Positions 14,601-29,600 of a stretch of DNA of 64,000 nucleotides are shown in pieces. Position 1 is the stretch's first letter. Every line of letters begins with the position of its first letter. The stretch spans positions 67,496,326-67,560,325 of the forward strand of contig NC_134830.1 in NCBI RefSeq assembly GCF_004210375.1, given 5' to 3'. The notes under the pieces were generated by a model that was not told the origin of the DNA, ran no database searches, and worked only from the letters and a program-made list of their open reading frames with translations. This DNA is from Tachypleus tridentatus (Eukaryota; Arthropoda; Merostomata; Xiphosura; Limulidae). Both the position numbers and the translations under genes were made by a program.

Positions 14601-17600
14601 ACCTAGGAAGTGTACAGCTTGATAATGGCAAAGGCATACAATTATCCAATTATCTTTGATAAATTAGGAGTAGACATGATTAAAATGGTAACTATGTACC
14701 AAAAGAGCTAAAACTATGGTAGGTCACAGACTGATAAGGGTATGCAAATAAAGTCAAAGTTCTGCCAATCTGTCACACAGACACACTGCATGTTTCACAT
14801 ACTTGCACTGGAGTTTGTTAATACCATTAAAAACATTAAACATTTGAAGCCTTCAAATCAAAATTTAGTTCTGCAGTATAAGCTGAAAAACTGCATAACA
14901 ATTGGAGCATTTTCAGTGACAAAGAATTGCCAATCAAAGAAACACACTATGAGATGGATGAGCATAAGAAATTGATGCTCTGTATTTTAGCTATCCTTAT
15001 GTTGTAGAAACTGTTTCTAAGCTACAACAGATTGAACAACTAAATCCCTACATACACACACTTTAACAGCATTTATGCTTTTGTATAACACAAATTAATT
15101 GTAAAAGAGCCTTTTCTTTATGAAAAAGGCTTCAGAAAAAATTAAAGAACTCTATGAAGGCTAACAAAGATGCCACTGGAGGGGAATTGTATTGTTAGGC
15201 TCAAATATTTCATTGTATTATTCCAGTCCAGCAATTAAAATGTGGGACAGTGCTAAGAATAAAGAAGGTAAAGCTTTCACAACCATACAAACAGGGAATT
15301 AAGGAAATTAAAAACAGTTTTGTAAATTATAGGCATGTGTTTGTATAGTACTTTAAGTCCAAATACACAATAAGATAATAGTGACACATTAATATCCTTA
15401 TAAAATAAAATAATCCCAACATAAACCAGCATACAGATGCTTGTCCATGCTACTGAATTACTAAACATCTGCAGCAGATACTGCTTGAGGTAAACTCTGA
15501 TCAGTACCTCATTAATCATGGCAAAACTTGTGTGAAACATTGAGCAACTATGATGCACTTCCAAAATAATTTGTTCAAGCAGTGTTTCCCCAATAACTGC
15601 ACTGCATCTTAACAGTTACTGGTGCATTGCATTATGAGAAATGTTTGGTTTTGATATACCAAAAACATTTTTTTAAGAAATCCAAAATTGGAAACTATGA
15701 TGCATGCATAGATACATTACAAACTCTACTAAAAACAATAAACAAAATTTACTATTTTCTTAGTTTAAAAAGCCTACTGTAATAATATTGAGTGTTTCAC
15801 GGAAAAAACTGCTGTCATAACCCAATGTACTGGATGTCAATCTTTTGGTTTTGTTTACTGGTTATTTGGAATTAAGCACAATGCTAAATATTGGGCTATC
15901 TATGTTCTACCCACCAAAAGTATCAAAACCTAGTTTATAAGGATGAGTCTGCAGACACACCACTCTGCCTCTGGGAAGCTCAATCTTTTGGGCTGATCCC
16001 ATCCTGTAGAATTAGTTCTTATTATAATTTTGAAATTACTGTATTTGAATAAAATTTAACAAACTCTTAACTGACAACTCTTTCATGCACAAAAAAATTA
16101 GTTTTCTACTAAAGACTTGTCTGAATTTAAAGTTATTCTTACTCTTACCCTGACTGGTCTGAGTGCAATGTTATGAATGTTAAGAATAAAAATTGTTTTT
16201 TTCATCTCGCAGTTTTTCATATCACTTGTATAACCTTTGGAACCTCTTAAAAAAACTTTATATTTTAATGTCATTTTTTCTACTATAACTAACTAGCAAA
16301 ATTTACTTCAAATAAGCACTTTAGAACACAAAATATTACCATATATACACTGCTGCCCAAAATATTAAGGCCAATGAACATAAAAAAAAACAAACAAATA
16401 TACATTTTGCATTGTTAGACTTATTTGAGTAGAGCTTCAAAAGATGAAAATAAGAAAAAGGAAAATAAAAATTAAAAACTTTTTTAGCATTTAATAGGGA
16501 CAATGTGAATATTATGAAATATAATATGAAAACATTTTATAATATGAGCAACTTGACCCAATCATGCACATGAGATTAAAACATGCACAATACCTACATA
16601 AAAGTCAGGCAGGAACTGCTCAGGAGAATTAGGACCAGTTCCTCTAGACCGTATTGATTCTTGGATGTCTCCCTGTACATCAATTTTAGATACAGCTGCA
16701 TTTAAAATTTCACACCCCTGTCATGAATAGTAAAAAAAAAAAAATGCTCAGGTACAGCTTTAATTATTTTCTGTACAATTATAATGAGAAATGTTTAATG
16801 ATACAAATCTTTACTTTGACAATGTTGAAACTATTAAAATCTACATATGTATAGGTAATTACTGATATGAGAAGTTAACCTTTTCTCATTCTTAATTAAT
16901 GGTATTCAATACGCATTTTCAAAAATAACCAGTGAAATTTGAGTAAAACAATACTTGTGTGGATGGTTTGGAATAAAATAAAATAGTAGTAAAATTACCC
17001 GTTGTTTTATAGATTTTAATTTGGTGAAAGTAATTACTGATACAAACACGTGCACTAAAGTCCTCCCCCTTTTCACCAATGTAACTATAAGAAAAACTGT
17101 CTCTAGCAATGGAAAGCTCTTCCTATTAATGTTGAGTTTACATTTGGTTCTTACATTTTCTTATACCCTATTTTATTCTATTCAAACTATCTTTTGGTTG
17201 TGTAATTATCTTTTAGAATATTATACACAAGTTCATTTTTAGAGACTGTGATTGGTTGGTTGGTTGTAATTAAGCACAAAGTTACTTGTGTTCTGCCCAC
17301 CATGGGTATTGAAACTTGGTTTTTAGTGTTAAAGAATGTAACCACAAAAATAAAGAGGATATTAAAAACTACTGACATAGTTGCTCTGATAAGAAAACAG
17401 TTATTTAACATTAAGTTTAGAAATGATTTTTACAATAGGAAATATTTTAACTGATTAATCAATTTATTAATGTAAAAAAAACTACATTTTGAGATTCTTT
17501 TTTAAATATATAAAAATTACCTGAATCATCTCGGGACCCAAAACACTGATATGATTGGCATATTTCTGCACTAAATCTTGCATATGTTCAAGTCTTTCTT

Positions 17601-20600
17601 CTTCAAGCTTCTGAAACTGAATGTTTGCTTTGAAAACAGTTGACTCCCATTCCTGTCGTGCCCTCTCAGCCTTTAAACAGCTTGTATAGTATTCCTGGTC
17701 CGCTCTTGCCACAGCTTCCTGTGCTTTTCTACGCTTGTTTTCCATCTTAAACAGTGTAAGAATATAAATAAATTCTTAACCAATTTACTATGTATATTTT
17801 ACATAAAAAAAAACGAAAATTGTTTAAACTTAAATTCTCTTATCCTTAATTACTTAAAAAATGAGAAACAAACCACATTCATCCAACTTAACAAATTTAG
17901 CTTGCTACAACTTCAAGCTTACTTTAACAATATTCTTTTAAAAAACTAGAACTATATAAACATGTAATACTAATTTGCTTCAGAATCCCAAAATTAAAAT
18001 TAATAATACAGGGTGTTCGGAAAGTCACTGTGCTGTTTTGAAAGCAGCGATAACAGCATTCATTCAGTCTATTTCAAGCCAGCAACTGATAGCGGTGTTT
18101 AGAAACAAAATAAGAAGGATCCAAGCCTGTATTGATGCCAACAGGGGTCACTTTTAACATTGTTTATAATTGTCATTCATATTTACCTCCTGTATACTAT
18201 ATTGAAACATGCCTGTTAATAAATATACAAGTGCACAATGACTTTCCAAACACCCCGTATATAGTGACAACAAATCAGTACCACAGTTGTCAGCCTAGTG
18301 TACTGTAAAAAAAAACACTGGGACAGTATAAAAAAGTGGTGAGCGAGTATATTATACCTTGTTTAAAAAGCAAAAATACACTTAAACAGTATTCAGTATT
18401 GTCTAAACATTGTCTTTGGAGGGAGAGGGACACAAAAAGTGTCATAATAGCATAGCATAACTTCTTTCTAGTGATAACAGTCACTAAATATAAGGAAACA
18501 ATATTCCAGATATTTGGGTCAGTTGTTTTCATATGGTTTTGTACTGGCATATCTTATTCAGAAAATCAGTCAGTTTCTCTCAACTCAGAATTAAATGGCA
18601 GGCCTTATATAGATATATTTTATTGTTGTAAATCAGTTACTTTCAGTACAAAATTAGTGGTGAACTGTAATATTAGCAGCAGTTTTTCTTCATATGGTTT
18701 AGAATGCACATCTTATTTAGGATGTTAGCTTCAATGATATTCAATATAAAATTGCAATAGCATACCTTATTTAGGACTACTTGCTTTCAATATAAATATT
18801 GAATTTCTTTGTGTGTGAACAGGTAAGCTGTGTGGATCTTAAGACAAAACAATTCAAGTTTTATGTGGTTCGTTAGTAAGGACCTACTCCGTATTTCTTT
18901 AGTAGTTTCAATAATATTACTGGTTATAATGTTCAAGATAATTCTGTAAGTGTAAAAGGTAATTTAAAAATACAAAGAGTAATTTGCACTGTTGTTACAG
19001 TAGACAGGTTGTCAACTAACCTAAATCTCCTACATGAAACAAACCTTTTGAGACATCAAGGAGATCACAACTGAAAATACTGCTAAAAGTGAGAATACCA
19101 AACTTAGAATTCACTACATTCTAATTTTTATAATATTTCTTGTTTATGACATCATTAAAGTAACTCTAATTCCTTGTTATATATTACTGACTTCATTTAA
19201 TAATTTATAATTTTACTGATGATTATGTAGTCTGCTTCCCTTTGACCAAACGTTCTTAACAAACTCTTATTAAAAAAAGAAATAAAACATGACCCATTAC
19301 TCCAGAAAATATAATTGGGTTTGGTTAATGCAACGTTTCACCAATACAATACACAGTAAACTCTTATAATAAGAAACCTTGTTCCAAAAATAAGGGATAG
19401 TAGCTTTCAATTAGTATTCAAAATGTTAGGGCCACTTTCACTCAACATAGCATCATTAGTATATAATGAAGTTTTTATATTACAGACAGTTGCTGTGGGT
19501 ATGATATTAAAATCGTATACCCTGTTCAGGATATTATAGCAACTTGTATTCAATAGGATATTAATATCCCACACTTTCAGAAAAGTTCTTTCAGTATGGG
19601 ATTACAATGGCATATCTTATTCAGGATATTATGGCTAATTGTACTCAAAATGCTATAACACTGACACTTTACTGTAGTCTTTAAGTACCAATTGTTTCCA
19701 TTTAAGGTTTTACTTGCTATCAGTGTTAGGAACAGACTGAGTTATGATCAATACTTGATTGAAGGAACCACTCAATAAATGTTAGTCTTTTCAATATTTA
19801 AAGTTGAAATTTCTATAGAGAAGTCAGGCTCTGTTGTATCAATTCTATTAGCAAACTTTATTAATAAGAACTTGAGAACCTGAATATAAGAAAAAAAACA
19901 CCTTAATCCATGGAATTTTCTAAACAAAACATAATTTTGCATCAGATAAAAGCACTACATACAAGTATGTCCACCTGTCAATGTTCATCTAATAAATTCT
20001 TATACTGAAAACCAAAATTAATCATAATTGAACATTGAGTTGAAGTATGAACATTTTTGAAATTACAAATGAGTATTACACTTTTTATTTATGGAAAACA
20101 GGGTGTATACAGAACATTAAAAAATGAATTTCCTGACTTTTTCCATGATCTTTTTCTAAATTTTTCCTAACCAGTGGAGTAATATGATTAGTCACTCAAT
20201 ATAAGGATACAAAGTTTAAGACATTAGGGTTAGTTGTTGTTCATATGGTTTTAATACTGGCAAATTTTTTTCAGGATATTAGGATCAGTTTCCCTTATCA
20301 AAGAATTAAATGGAAGGCCTTATACAGATATTTGTTTGTCATTTGTTTTTTTTTAACCTTTCTAAGACATTAGTGGCAGTTTTTCTCCATATGGTTTACA
20401 ATGCACATCTTATTTAGAATAAATGTTTTTTGGTTATAACAAGTACCTTCCGCTTTTCTTTCACTTCTCTAATATAAAACTTACCTTGTTAATATCTTTA
20501 TCTGTGACTAGCTTTCCTTTACTGTTTCTACTTTCTAAACTATGTTCCTGCAACTTTTCATTTTCCTTTGTAGAATGGTAGCTCTGCTTCAGAGACTTTG

Positions 20601-23600
20601 CTTCTTCATTACGACGATCAGTAAGACTCTTGGATATTCTATCCACCACCACTTCAATCTACACCACAGAAACAATGATTAAGAAAATTCTTCTATAAAC
20701 ATTTCTAAAACGCTAAATAATTGTAGTTGTTATTTAGGTCAGTAAGCTGAAGCACTGTTGGATTGAGCTCCATGTGCTCTTTTGGCAGGGTTAAGCTTTC
20801 ATCGGTATAAGTCATTTACCATTATATGTACAGAATATATACTACTAAATACAGTATTAAAACATTTACTGGTGACCTACGATACCTTATTTGAAATTGG
20901 CATTAACATTACCTTTATCAAGCTGGGTTTTTATGATTCTTGAAAAAAAATATTCTTGGTTGATATCAATCTAAACCTGATAAACAGTTTGTTTTCTATA
21001 AACAAGTTTTATGATTTGTTTGTGTTGTTTGAATACAACAAAATTATATTTCATAAGAAAGTATTTGAGTCACTGGAATATTTTGCCAATGTACACTGTA
21101 CTTATAAATCTAAACTTACATAATGTCTTGTCACAGAAAAAAATTTCTAGTTTTCAAGAATGAATAGTGTGTGTTTTCTTATAGCAAAGCCACATTGGGC
21201 TATCTGCTGTGTCCAACAAGGGGAACTGAACTCCTGATTTTAGCATTGTAAATCTAAAGGCTTTTCACTGCCCAACCAGAGGATAGGAATGATTAGAATA
21301 CCTAAAGAAACTAAAAATTAATTCCCAAATCACTAAATTACTCTTAACTCTTAAAATTCCCATTAGATTCCTTTCTTCACCCCTACAAGAGCAATGACCA
21401 GTCAATATTTAAAACCAGTAACCATAAAATATTCATCAAACCACTTTATTTGCTCTTCATTAATATAAATAGTTTATAACATACTCTACGCAATCGTAGT
21501 TAAATGGTGACTATAGCTGTTTTCCAAGCTAATCTTAATTATGGCATGTTCAGAACATTATAATACATAGGCATATCATGGATTTTTTTTATTTTCTTAT
21601 TTTAATATAAAAACTTTTCAAAACATTTCATGTATGCAGTTGCATGTACAGTTGCCACATAATATCTTAGTCATGAAGGTTGCTCAGTTGCTATCACTCT
21701 AGCTGGCTATTTTTCAGTGTCATTCACTTGATATAACATCTTTTATCTTACTGGAAAAAAGCTAGTTATAAGGCTGTACTCAGTATGTAAAGCTAAATAA
21801 TCGTCTTTTCCACTACATCAGTTGATACCTTGGGGTTATGACATCCTTATGATTCAGTGAGAGTGACCAGTCACGAGTAGTACAAGCCACTCCGAATACT
21901 TGGTTCAGAATGTCAAACTTAATCTTCAATGTGGTACATTATTTCAACCACATAAGTTTTGAATAACTCTTCATAGAGAAAAAGATCTAGATCTAACTTT
22001 CCATTAAAGGTAACCACAAACTGTGTCAAGTAAAAGTATATATACACCGTGTGTTTGTAAAAATTAATAAAGATTGCTTATCATGATTGTGCACTCGTGT
22101 TCACTCTCACAAATGTAATTACTTAGGGCATACAAAATATATGTCTTGACAAATTTCTTATTCTATAGACCTACCATGTTACCTTTGCAAAAAATTAACA
22201 TTCTTGAAAATTCTACAACATAATAAAAAAGTAGGAAGAAAGAGCTGTAGTAAAATCATGGTAAAATCAAGACATTAATCATAAGGAATATCTGAAAGGA
22301 ATGATATCTTAACAGATATAACATGGTATAGGTAGAATTTTTTTTTTTTTTATGTAAGTGTACTGTTTACAAGTGAACTCTTCAAAGATGCACAGAAATG
22401 AAAGTTCTAACATTTTCTTTGTTTTTATATGTGAATTACAAAACATTCTTTTCAAACATTTCAGAGATAGGTACTGTTGCAATGGTTTAGAATTATTCTT
22501 TTTACTCAAATTAAGTTATTTAAGCAGGTGTGCACTCAACACCTGAAAGGTTCTTACCAATCTATACAGTAACAATTAACTGAATTATAAATACTTAAGT
22601 TAGCTTAATTCAAACAACTCTCCATGATAATACAATAGAAGCTTTGGTATATTAACAATACTGCCAGAGAGCAAGATGAAAAATAGATACCTGAAACATT
22701 TTAAAATATCAAAACCTTTACAGCATCAACAACTAAAAAAAAGCCAAACTTTCAACATGCTACATTAAACTGAGGCTCATAAAAATTTATCAAACAAACA
22801 TCTATAATTGATATAGCAAATTAGGCAAATTTTTAAAAAGAGTCTAATAAAAATAATTTTCCTCAATTTGGTTAGTCCATCAACTTTTTACATTTATAAG
22901 AAAACATCATTTCTTCTCATTTTAGAAAGTTACCTGTGTGGGTATTTTACACTTTTAATAAATTTCTTATTTTACTCGCATATTAATTTCTCTTACCTGT
23001 TTTCTTGTTTTATAATGGGCATCAACTAACATTTTCAATGGCTTCACAACATCTTCTGTAAGTCCAAAAGCCAAACACCTGAAGAAAAGTTTCAAATGTT
23101 GCTCTGGTTTTATACATGATTTATTTTGATAATCATATCTCGTGAAGCAGATATTATGAAAATGATACAAGTTTTCATTTCATTACAAGACATTCAAAAT
23201 ATAAAAAAAAAAACAGATACAGGTAAAACCAAAACAATTATAAAGTAATAAATACTTTGGAAAAATAGATATTGTGCCATTAATTATATAGCATTTAACA
23301 TTGTTGGATTATGACAAAATTAATAAATGTATGTATACAAAATTAGGCGTGTGCGTGCGTGCATATGTTTTGTATGGTTACAGTGACACCTATAAATCAC
23401 CCCTTCACAGTTAATCCTGACCCACTCTGCTTCCTCACCTATCCATCCAAATTAAGAAAAGGTGGAAGAGCAAGAACTACACGTATCCTAATTTGATCTC
23501 ACAAGAAAGTTGCTTAAAAGGATACTGTATTTTCCTCAAAATAATGTGCAATTTGTTTCACTAAATACCTCCAAATAATTTATTGTACATTATATTAATG

Positions 23601-26600
23601 TACAGTCAATTTTTTCTAGGCATTTTACTAGAAGCTACCACCAAAAATCATTAAAACATTTATAAAGGTTTCAAAAAAATGTTGCATATCCAGTGCAGTG
23701 GATGGGATGGATAATGACATTCTGTGGAAATCAGAAGAGAATGAAGGTGCAAAGATAATCCAATGAATTCAATGAAGCCAATGGTAGTGACAATTGTAGG
23801 GATGAAGGTTTATGTGAAGATGACCAATAAAATGTGTGTATTACCATGTAACAAATAATCTCAATGAAATACTTTTAAAAATGCTTGATACACTGATAGG
23901 TGTTTACTATATTTAGTAACCAATCAATACATTTGTATAACTGCTGTGTAAAAATCTTCAATGTAACCTTGGGTGTGCATTAAGGTAAACTACAGTAAAT
24001 ATATAAATTGGGCAGGAATTTATAAAATGAATAAGGTAATGCATGAGTGAAACATATTGTAAAATAAAATTAACTGTAGTGGTAGACTATATTAAGTTAT
24101 TTACATTTAATTCTCTTGTAATTATGTTACAAAATAAATAAATTAAAGATTAGACTCTATATTTTCCGAATAGAATCTAATTTAGATGGGCCTAAACATT
24201 ACAACAATTTTCCTTAAGTGCAGAAACAAGGGTTTCTTTCTCTAGAGAAATTTTAACTTTAGAGAGGAATTTTACCTCCTCATAAATACATATTATGTAC
24301 ACCAATTGTAGCAGATTTGTTTCACCAGATCACCTGATATTTTTCATTTGGTCACTGATATAAATACTGATGTAGTCAAGGAGGAATTTCGATCTTTTAT
24401 GTTTGTTGGTTCTGTGCAACACTGCTATTCCCATACCCATACATATTCTATGTGATATTGGGATGACTTGATTACTGTTGCTAGAAGATATATTGCATTT
24501 AGATAGAGTTTTTCAACTGATGAATCTGCAATTGCTCACTCAGGATATTGAAGGTGGCTTTGTTAATGTTCTTCTTCATAACATCTATTTAACATCAAAC
24601 CTAGTTTCAGAATCAGTTGTAGGTGGAGTAAAACTTACTCTGCTAATTAAGAGTGTATCATTATTGTTGGGAAACAATTTGGCTGGGTGAAAAATTATTT
24701 CCAAATTCAAAATGGTTAGCAAACCTATTACTGTTTCTTCTAAAAATGATATTACTATTGAGGAAAATCCAGATGTGTTTCCCTCATCTGTTGTGACTCA
24801 AACTCAGGCTAAGAAATTAAACTAAAAATAAATGATAGACATATGTTCAAAGGAGAGTATTACAAATTTATTTCAGACATTTTTTGGATCTGATGGGAAT
24901 TTTGTGAATAAGTGTTCTACTGACAAATTGGTGGCGAGTGACAATAATGGATACAAGGGATCTGGTTGACCTAGTGAAATTCTGTCTGCTAGAAGTAAAT
25001 TGATCACCGAGCAAGAAAAGGACCCACACGTCTCTTCATTATTTAAATATGCACTCCCAAGAGATGAACTGGAGAATGTTCAAAATGTTTTTGGTTTTTT
25101 TAAAATGGTGTGCTTATGAGAAAAAGGAAACCACCAAATGTGCCAGCTTCAGATGACTATAATTTACCAAGTATTTGTTCACAAATCATATCATTCTGAA
25201 ATATCAAAAGTTACCCATGAACTTGTGATAGTTGTAAAACTATTTACATTGGTAAAACTACAAATTACAAACAAGAATATGGAAATTTCATTTAGAAATA
25301 GATACAAGCTAACTAAATTTTTGAGTCTTGTATCTAGTTACTTAAAAAGAATAACTACCCCATCCTTCTTGAAAACATGAAAACTCTTATCTGCAGAACA
25401 GATAATTAACATATTATTAGAGAAACTTTTCCTTTTTAATTATCTCCCAGCATTAAATAACAAAATCAACTTGTCCTTGTTGTCATTAATCTAATTCCAG
25501 ATTCTTAAACATTTCATTATTATTACTATTTTTAAAAGATGCAGTGTTGATACTCATATTTAAAGTTTTCCTTTGTAATTTTTCTCTTGACAATATTATT
25601 AAACATATGCATGCCATGTTTTACTCCACAATCAATTATACTGTGAATAATAAATCTGTATTCTTTCCAAACTTTTAAAATGTATAAAACTACTCACTTC
25701 ATAGCTATTACTGTTTCTTGTAGTTAGGAAATTGTGAATTAATTTCTTGAGGTTTTATTGCATATGACAGGATTTCAAACAATTCCTACCTTACCGTAAC
25801 TAAAGATGTTTTTGGTATTACTAAGTTATTGATATTTTTCTTTTTATAAACTTCATTTTCCACCAATCACTTGCAAATACTTTGCAGGCTTGTTGCATGT
25901 TCAAACTATTGTATGCTCAATATATATATATAAAAGGTTTGTTCATGATATTGCCAAGGAAAATTAGAATTCATGAGCATGAACATAGACAGCATCATCA
26001 TACATGGAGAGTGTATGTGTTACACTCCCATTGGTAGAGGGGTCCTACTGCATAATCACATCATGCAATGGCACAAATTCATGTGAGATTATGTTGGAGT
26101 TTTCACATAGTAGTGTCTTGCAACTTTGCCAAATCAAGCAAACTCAAGAAAAAAGTTATTTGTGCCAGAAGACGAGTATTCATTTTAGAACTTAAATTTT
26201 CTATTTGACTAATCAGTTGCCAATACTTTGCAAGTTTGTTGTACATCCAAAATAATGTAAACTTATTCAAAACAAATTTATCCTTTCCCTTATGCTCCTA
26301 TTATGCAAAACTGATTATTAGGAATGATACTGGCCTGAGTTAATAACATAAAAAAACAACAACTGGTTAATATGTGTAGATTGAAAATGTTTTTCCTTGA
26401 TACCTGGAAAAGTAGCAATCTATATAATGAAAAACTTATGAGTGCATGCGTAATCATATCTAAAATCAGATATTATTCAGAGCTCCTATTAAAAAGTAAT
26501 GAAGGATAATGTGAATGTTAATATAATTTGGTTCTAAGTATTTCTTTAAAAATATCTTGCTAACTCTATCCTTACTATTTCTTTGTATTCAAACAAAACC

Positions 26601-29600
26601 ATAAAAAATTATTTTATTCTTAAAGAAATTCAGAATATTTGTACCTGTGAAGTTCCGATTCACGGGCCATGACGACGGCAGATTCTAGCCAAGTTTGTGC
26701 TGTTGTCCTATATTATGAATTTTTCAAAAGTTCAGCTGATACTCAAAATAAAAGTATATGTGGATTCAAAATTTTCATAGTTTCAAACCAAAGTGTAAAT
26801 TTTAATTTTACACACACAAACATTTTTTGAATCAAAACAAGAACTAGCATATTTACACAATCGAAAATATCAACTTCCTGACAAAAAATGAACGCTAGAA
26901 AAGCTAAAAATTTAAGATTCCAAGCTTATTTTAGTTACAAGTACATGAAAAAATTAAAACAAAAGGGAAAGTACACTCTTCAAAATAAAAGTTAAAAAAA
27001 AACCCTATTCATACTATTTCCTTACTCAAGTATTTAATCTGTTATATAGAAAAAGTATTTTAAGGAAAACAAAATACAAGTATATGAAAGGAACAAAACA
27101 ATAAAAGCTCAGAGTAAGTGCTGTAAGTTACTAGCTTTAATAAAAGAAACCAGCAGACAGATTAAAAGCACAGTAATTTATCTTAAAATTCATACAGACG
27201 AATCAAAAGTACACAATGCAAGATACTCTCTGCTAGCCAAGTGTATATTTTTCTCAGTCAGAGCTCCAAATTTAATTTACAACTTACATTACTATTGCAT
27301 GATACTTACCCTAAAGCATCTTTAGAAGCTTTGGTTATTTTGGCAGAAAGTTTATTGAGGCTTTTGGCATAATGGAACTCCAAATCAGATCTATTGTAAT
27401 ACAAAGTTCTATAAATCATTTATTTTCAACCTTCAATTAAATTATTACTAAGCTACATAAACAAAACATAAAATAAATACACAAGTATAAATTAATATTC
27501 ACCAAACTATAATGTATGCACAAAATGACCATAGACTGTACAGGACCATGCTCGTTTGTTAATATTCATTGAATTATTTGTTCTGCATTTAACACAGGGA
27601 TCAAACACAAAGTTAGTGATTATGAGCTCTTATGTTACCACTGAGCCACTGGATGACAAAGGTCATCTTCATAAAATGTTTTATATTTAAATCTGGACTA
27701 AGAAACAAAACAGTTTCGAAACTGAAATAAATTATATTAAATGCAAGAAGAAATGCATACCAATTGTCTTACAATATGGAAATTGACAATCTGGTAAAAA
27801 CAAGGTACACCCACCACACACATGCACTCATACACAAAGAAAGATATATACATATGATTTTATAAGTTCCAAATTTTTATATAATATTGTGCTACAATAA
27901 CAAAGCAGCTTTATCAAAAGTTTAATTGGATCAACAACGAGAAAAAGTAAACCACAACCAACCATTAATTAAATCAATTTTTTAATAACATTTCAATAGA
28001 GAAATTCATGCTTCTTCTTAACTGTTGCATTTTTTTTAATTTATATAATGATGACTGAGGCACAGTACACATAATTACAAATAAATAAAATTACTGCAAA
28101 CTCCAGAGAATCTTACAAGTTAATTTGCTCAATATTGTGGCTTTGTACCTTCATAAAGAGCATACAAACACTAATTTGTTCTGAAACATGTTAGTATCAA
28201 CTCTTTCAACTTAAATTAGATTTGGTTATTAGAATATCACTGTTTTATTTGTCTGCTGTTAAGATACACAATGGGATATCTGTACTGTAACAACCATGGG
28301 TATTAAAATCTTGGTGTTACCATCGTGATGAAATTTACATTCTGTAATGGTACGGAAGAATTAGCCACATAAAATGGAAAGAATGACAAAATATTCTCTT
28401 GTCCTAACACTTTTTAATAATAATGCAAGTCTGATTTCCATAGATTCCATAAATCCTTACAAAGAGAGTAGTTTCAATGAAATAGATTAAACTCTGAATT
28501 TAGGACAATAACAACTCTAACAACAAAAAACAAACATTACAAACATTTGTCAACAACAGACAAATTATTCCTGTCTACATTGATAATCAATTAAAAATAA
28601 TTAAAAACAAAGAAATCAAACATGACCACAAGTATGAAACTAAGGGCATACATGTACAAAACAAATGCAAGTGGCACACCCAAAGTAAAATCAAAATTCT
28701 GAATTTTCTAATGGTGAGATTTTAGTCACAAAGCATACTTAAAGTTTTAAATAATCAAAATAAATTATTCTGACTGCTACAGGTTTCAATTATTCTAACA
28801 AATGACTAATAAAAATTACTTTTATCTGTCACAAAAATAATCAACTTGAAATTAATTTTTCTGCTTATTACTATTTTCAATTCTTCCTGCTGTCCAAGTG
28901 TTAGAAATAATCCCATTATTTTTGTTGTTAAGCACACAGATAAATAACAGATTATCTGTTCCCACTGAAGGTATCAGAACCTAATTTTACCATTACAATT
29001 TTTTTAAACTTCTTTAAAAAAGCATGGCCTGGTGATTCAAGGGTCAAGGTACAAATGCTATTATCCACTACTGTTGCTTGAGAACTTCATGGATACTTAA
29101 ATTGTATAAATTTACTGTATTTTCATGCTGTTTTATTTTTAAATTATAGTAACATAACTATATTTTAATATTGTATAAGCAGGCATGTAGCTATAGAAGG
29201 AGCACAAGGAACCAAGATCATACTTCTTTTCAGAAATTAAAAAAAGAAACAGTCAAATGTCCTTACATACTGATACAGTATCAAAAAGAAACACCAGTTG
29301 TAATTGTTTTTATTTGAAGTTTCTGAAATCAATATAGCTGGAGTCTACAACAATCCAGTCAAGGCCTTAACCAATAACTAATTACTTCTAAGACAATACA
29401 ATAATACGAACGACAGTTAACTTTTGCCATCATAAATTAATGTAACTTGTCTTCAATGATGTGGACAACAGATTTTTTTTTTTTTAAATCAAAGTTGATA
29501 CTGTTTTTGCCACCTGCAGTTCTTATAACACAAGACTTGTTACAAAATCAATTTTTCACTGCTTAGAAGTTATAATTCTCACAGGATGAATATAAATAAT

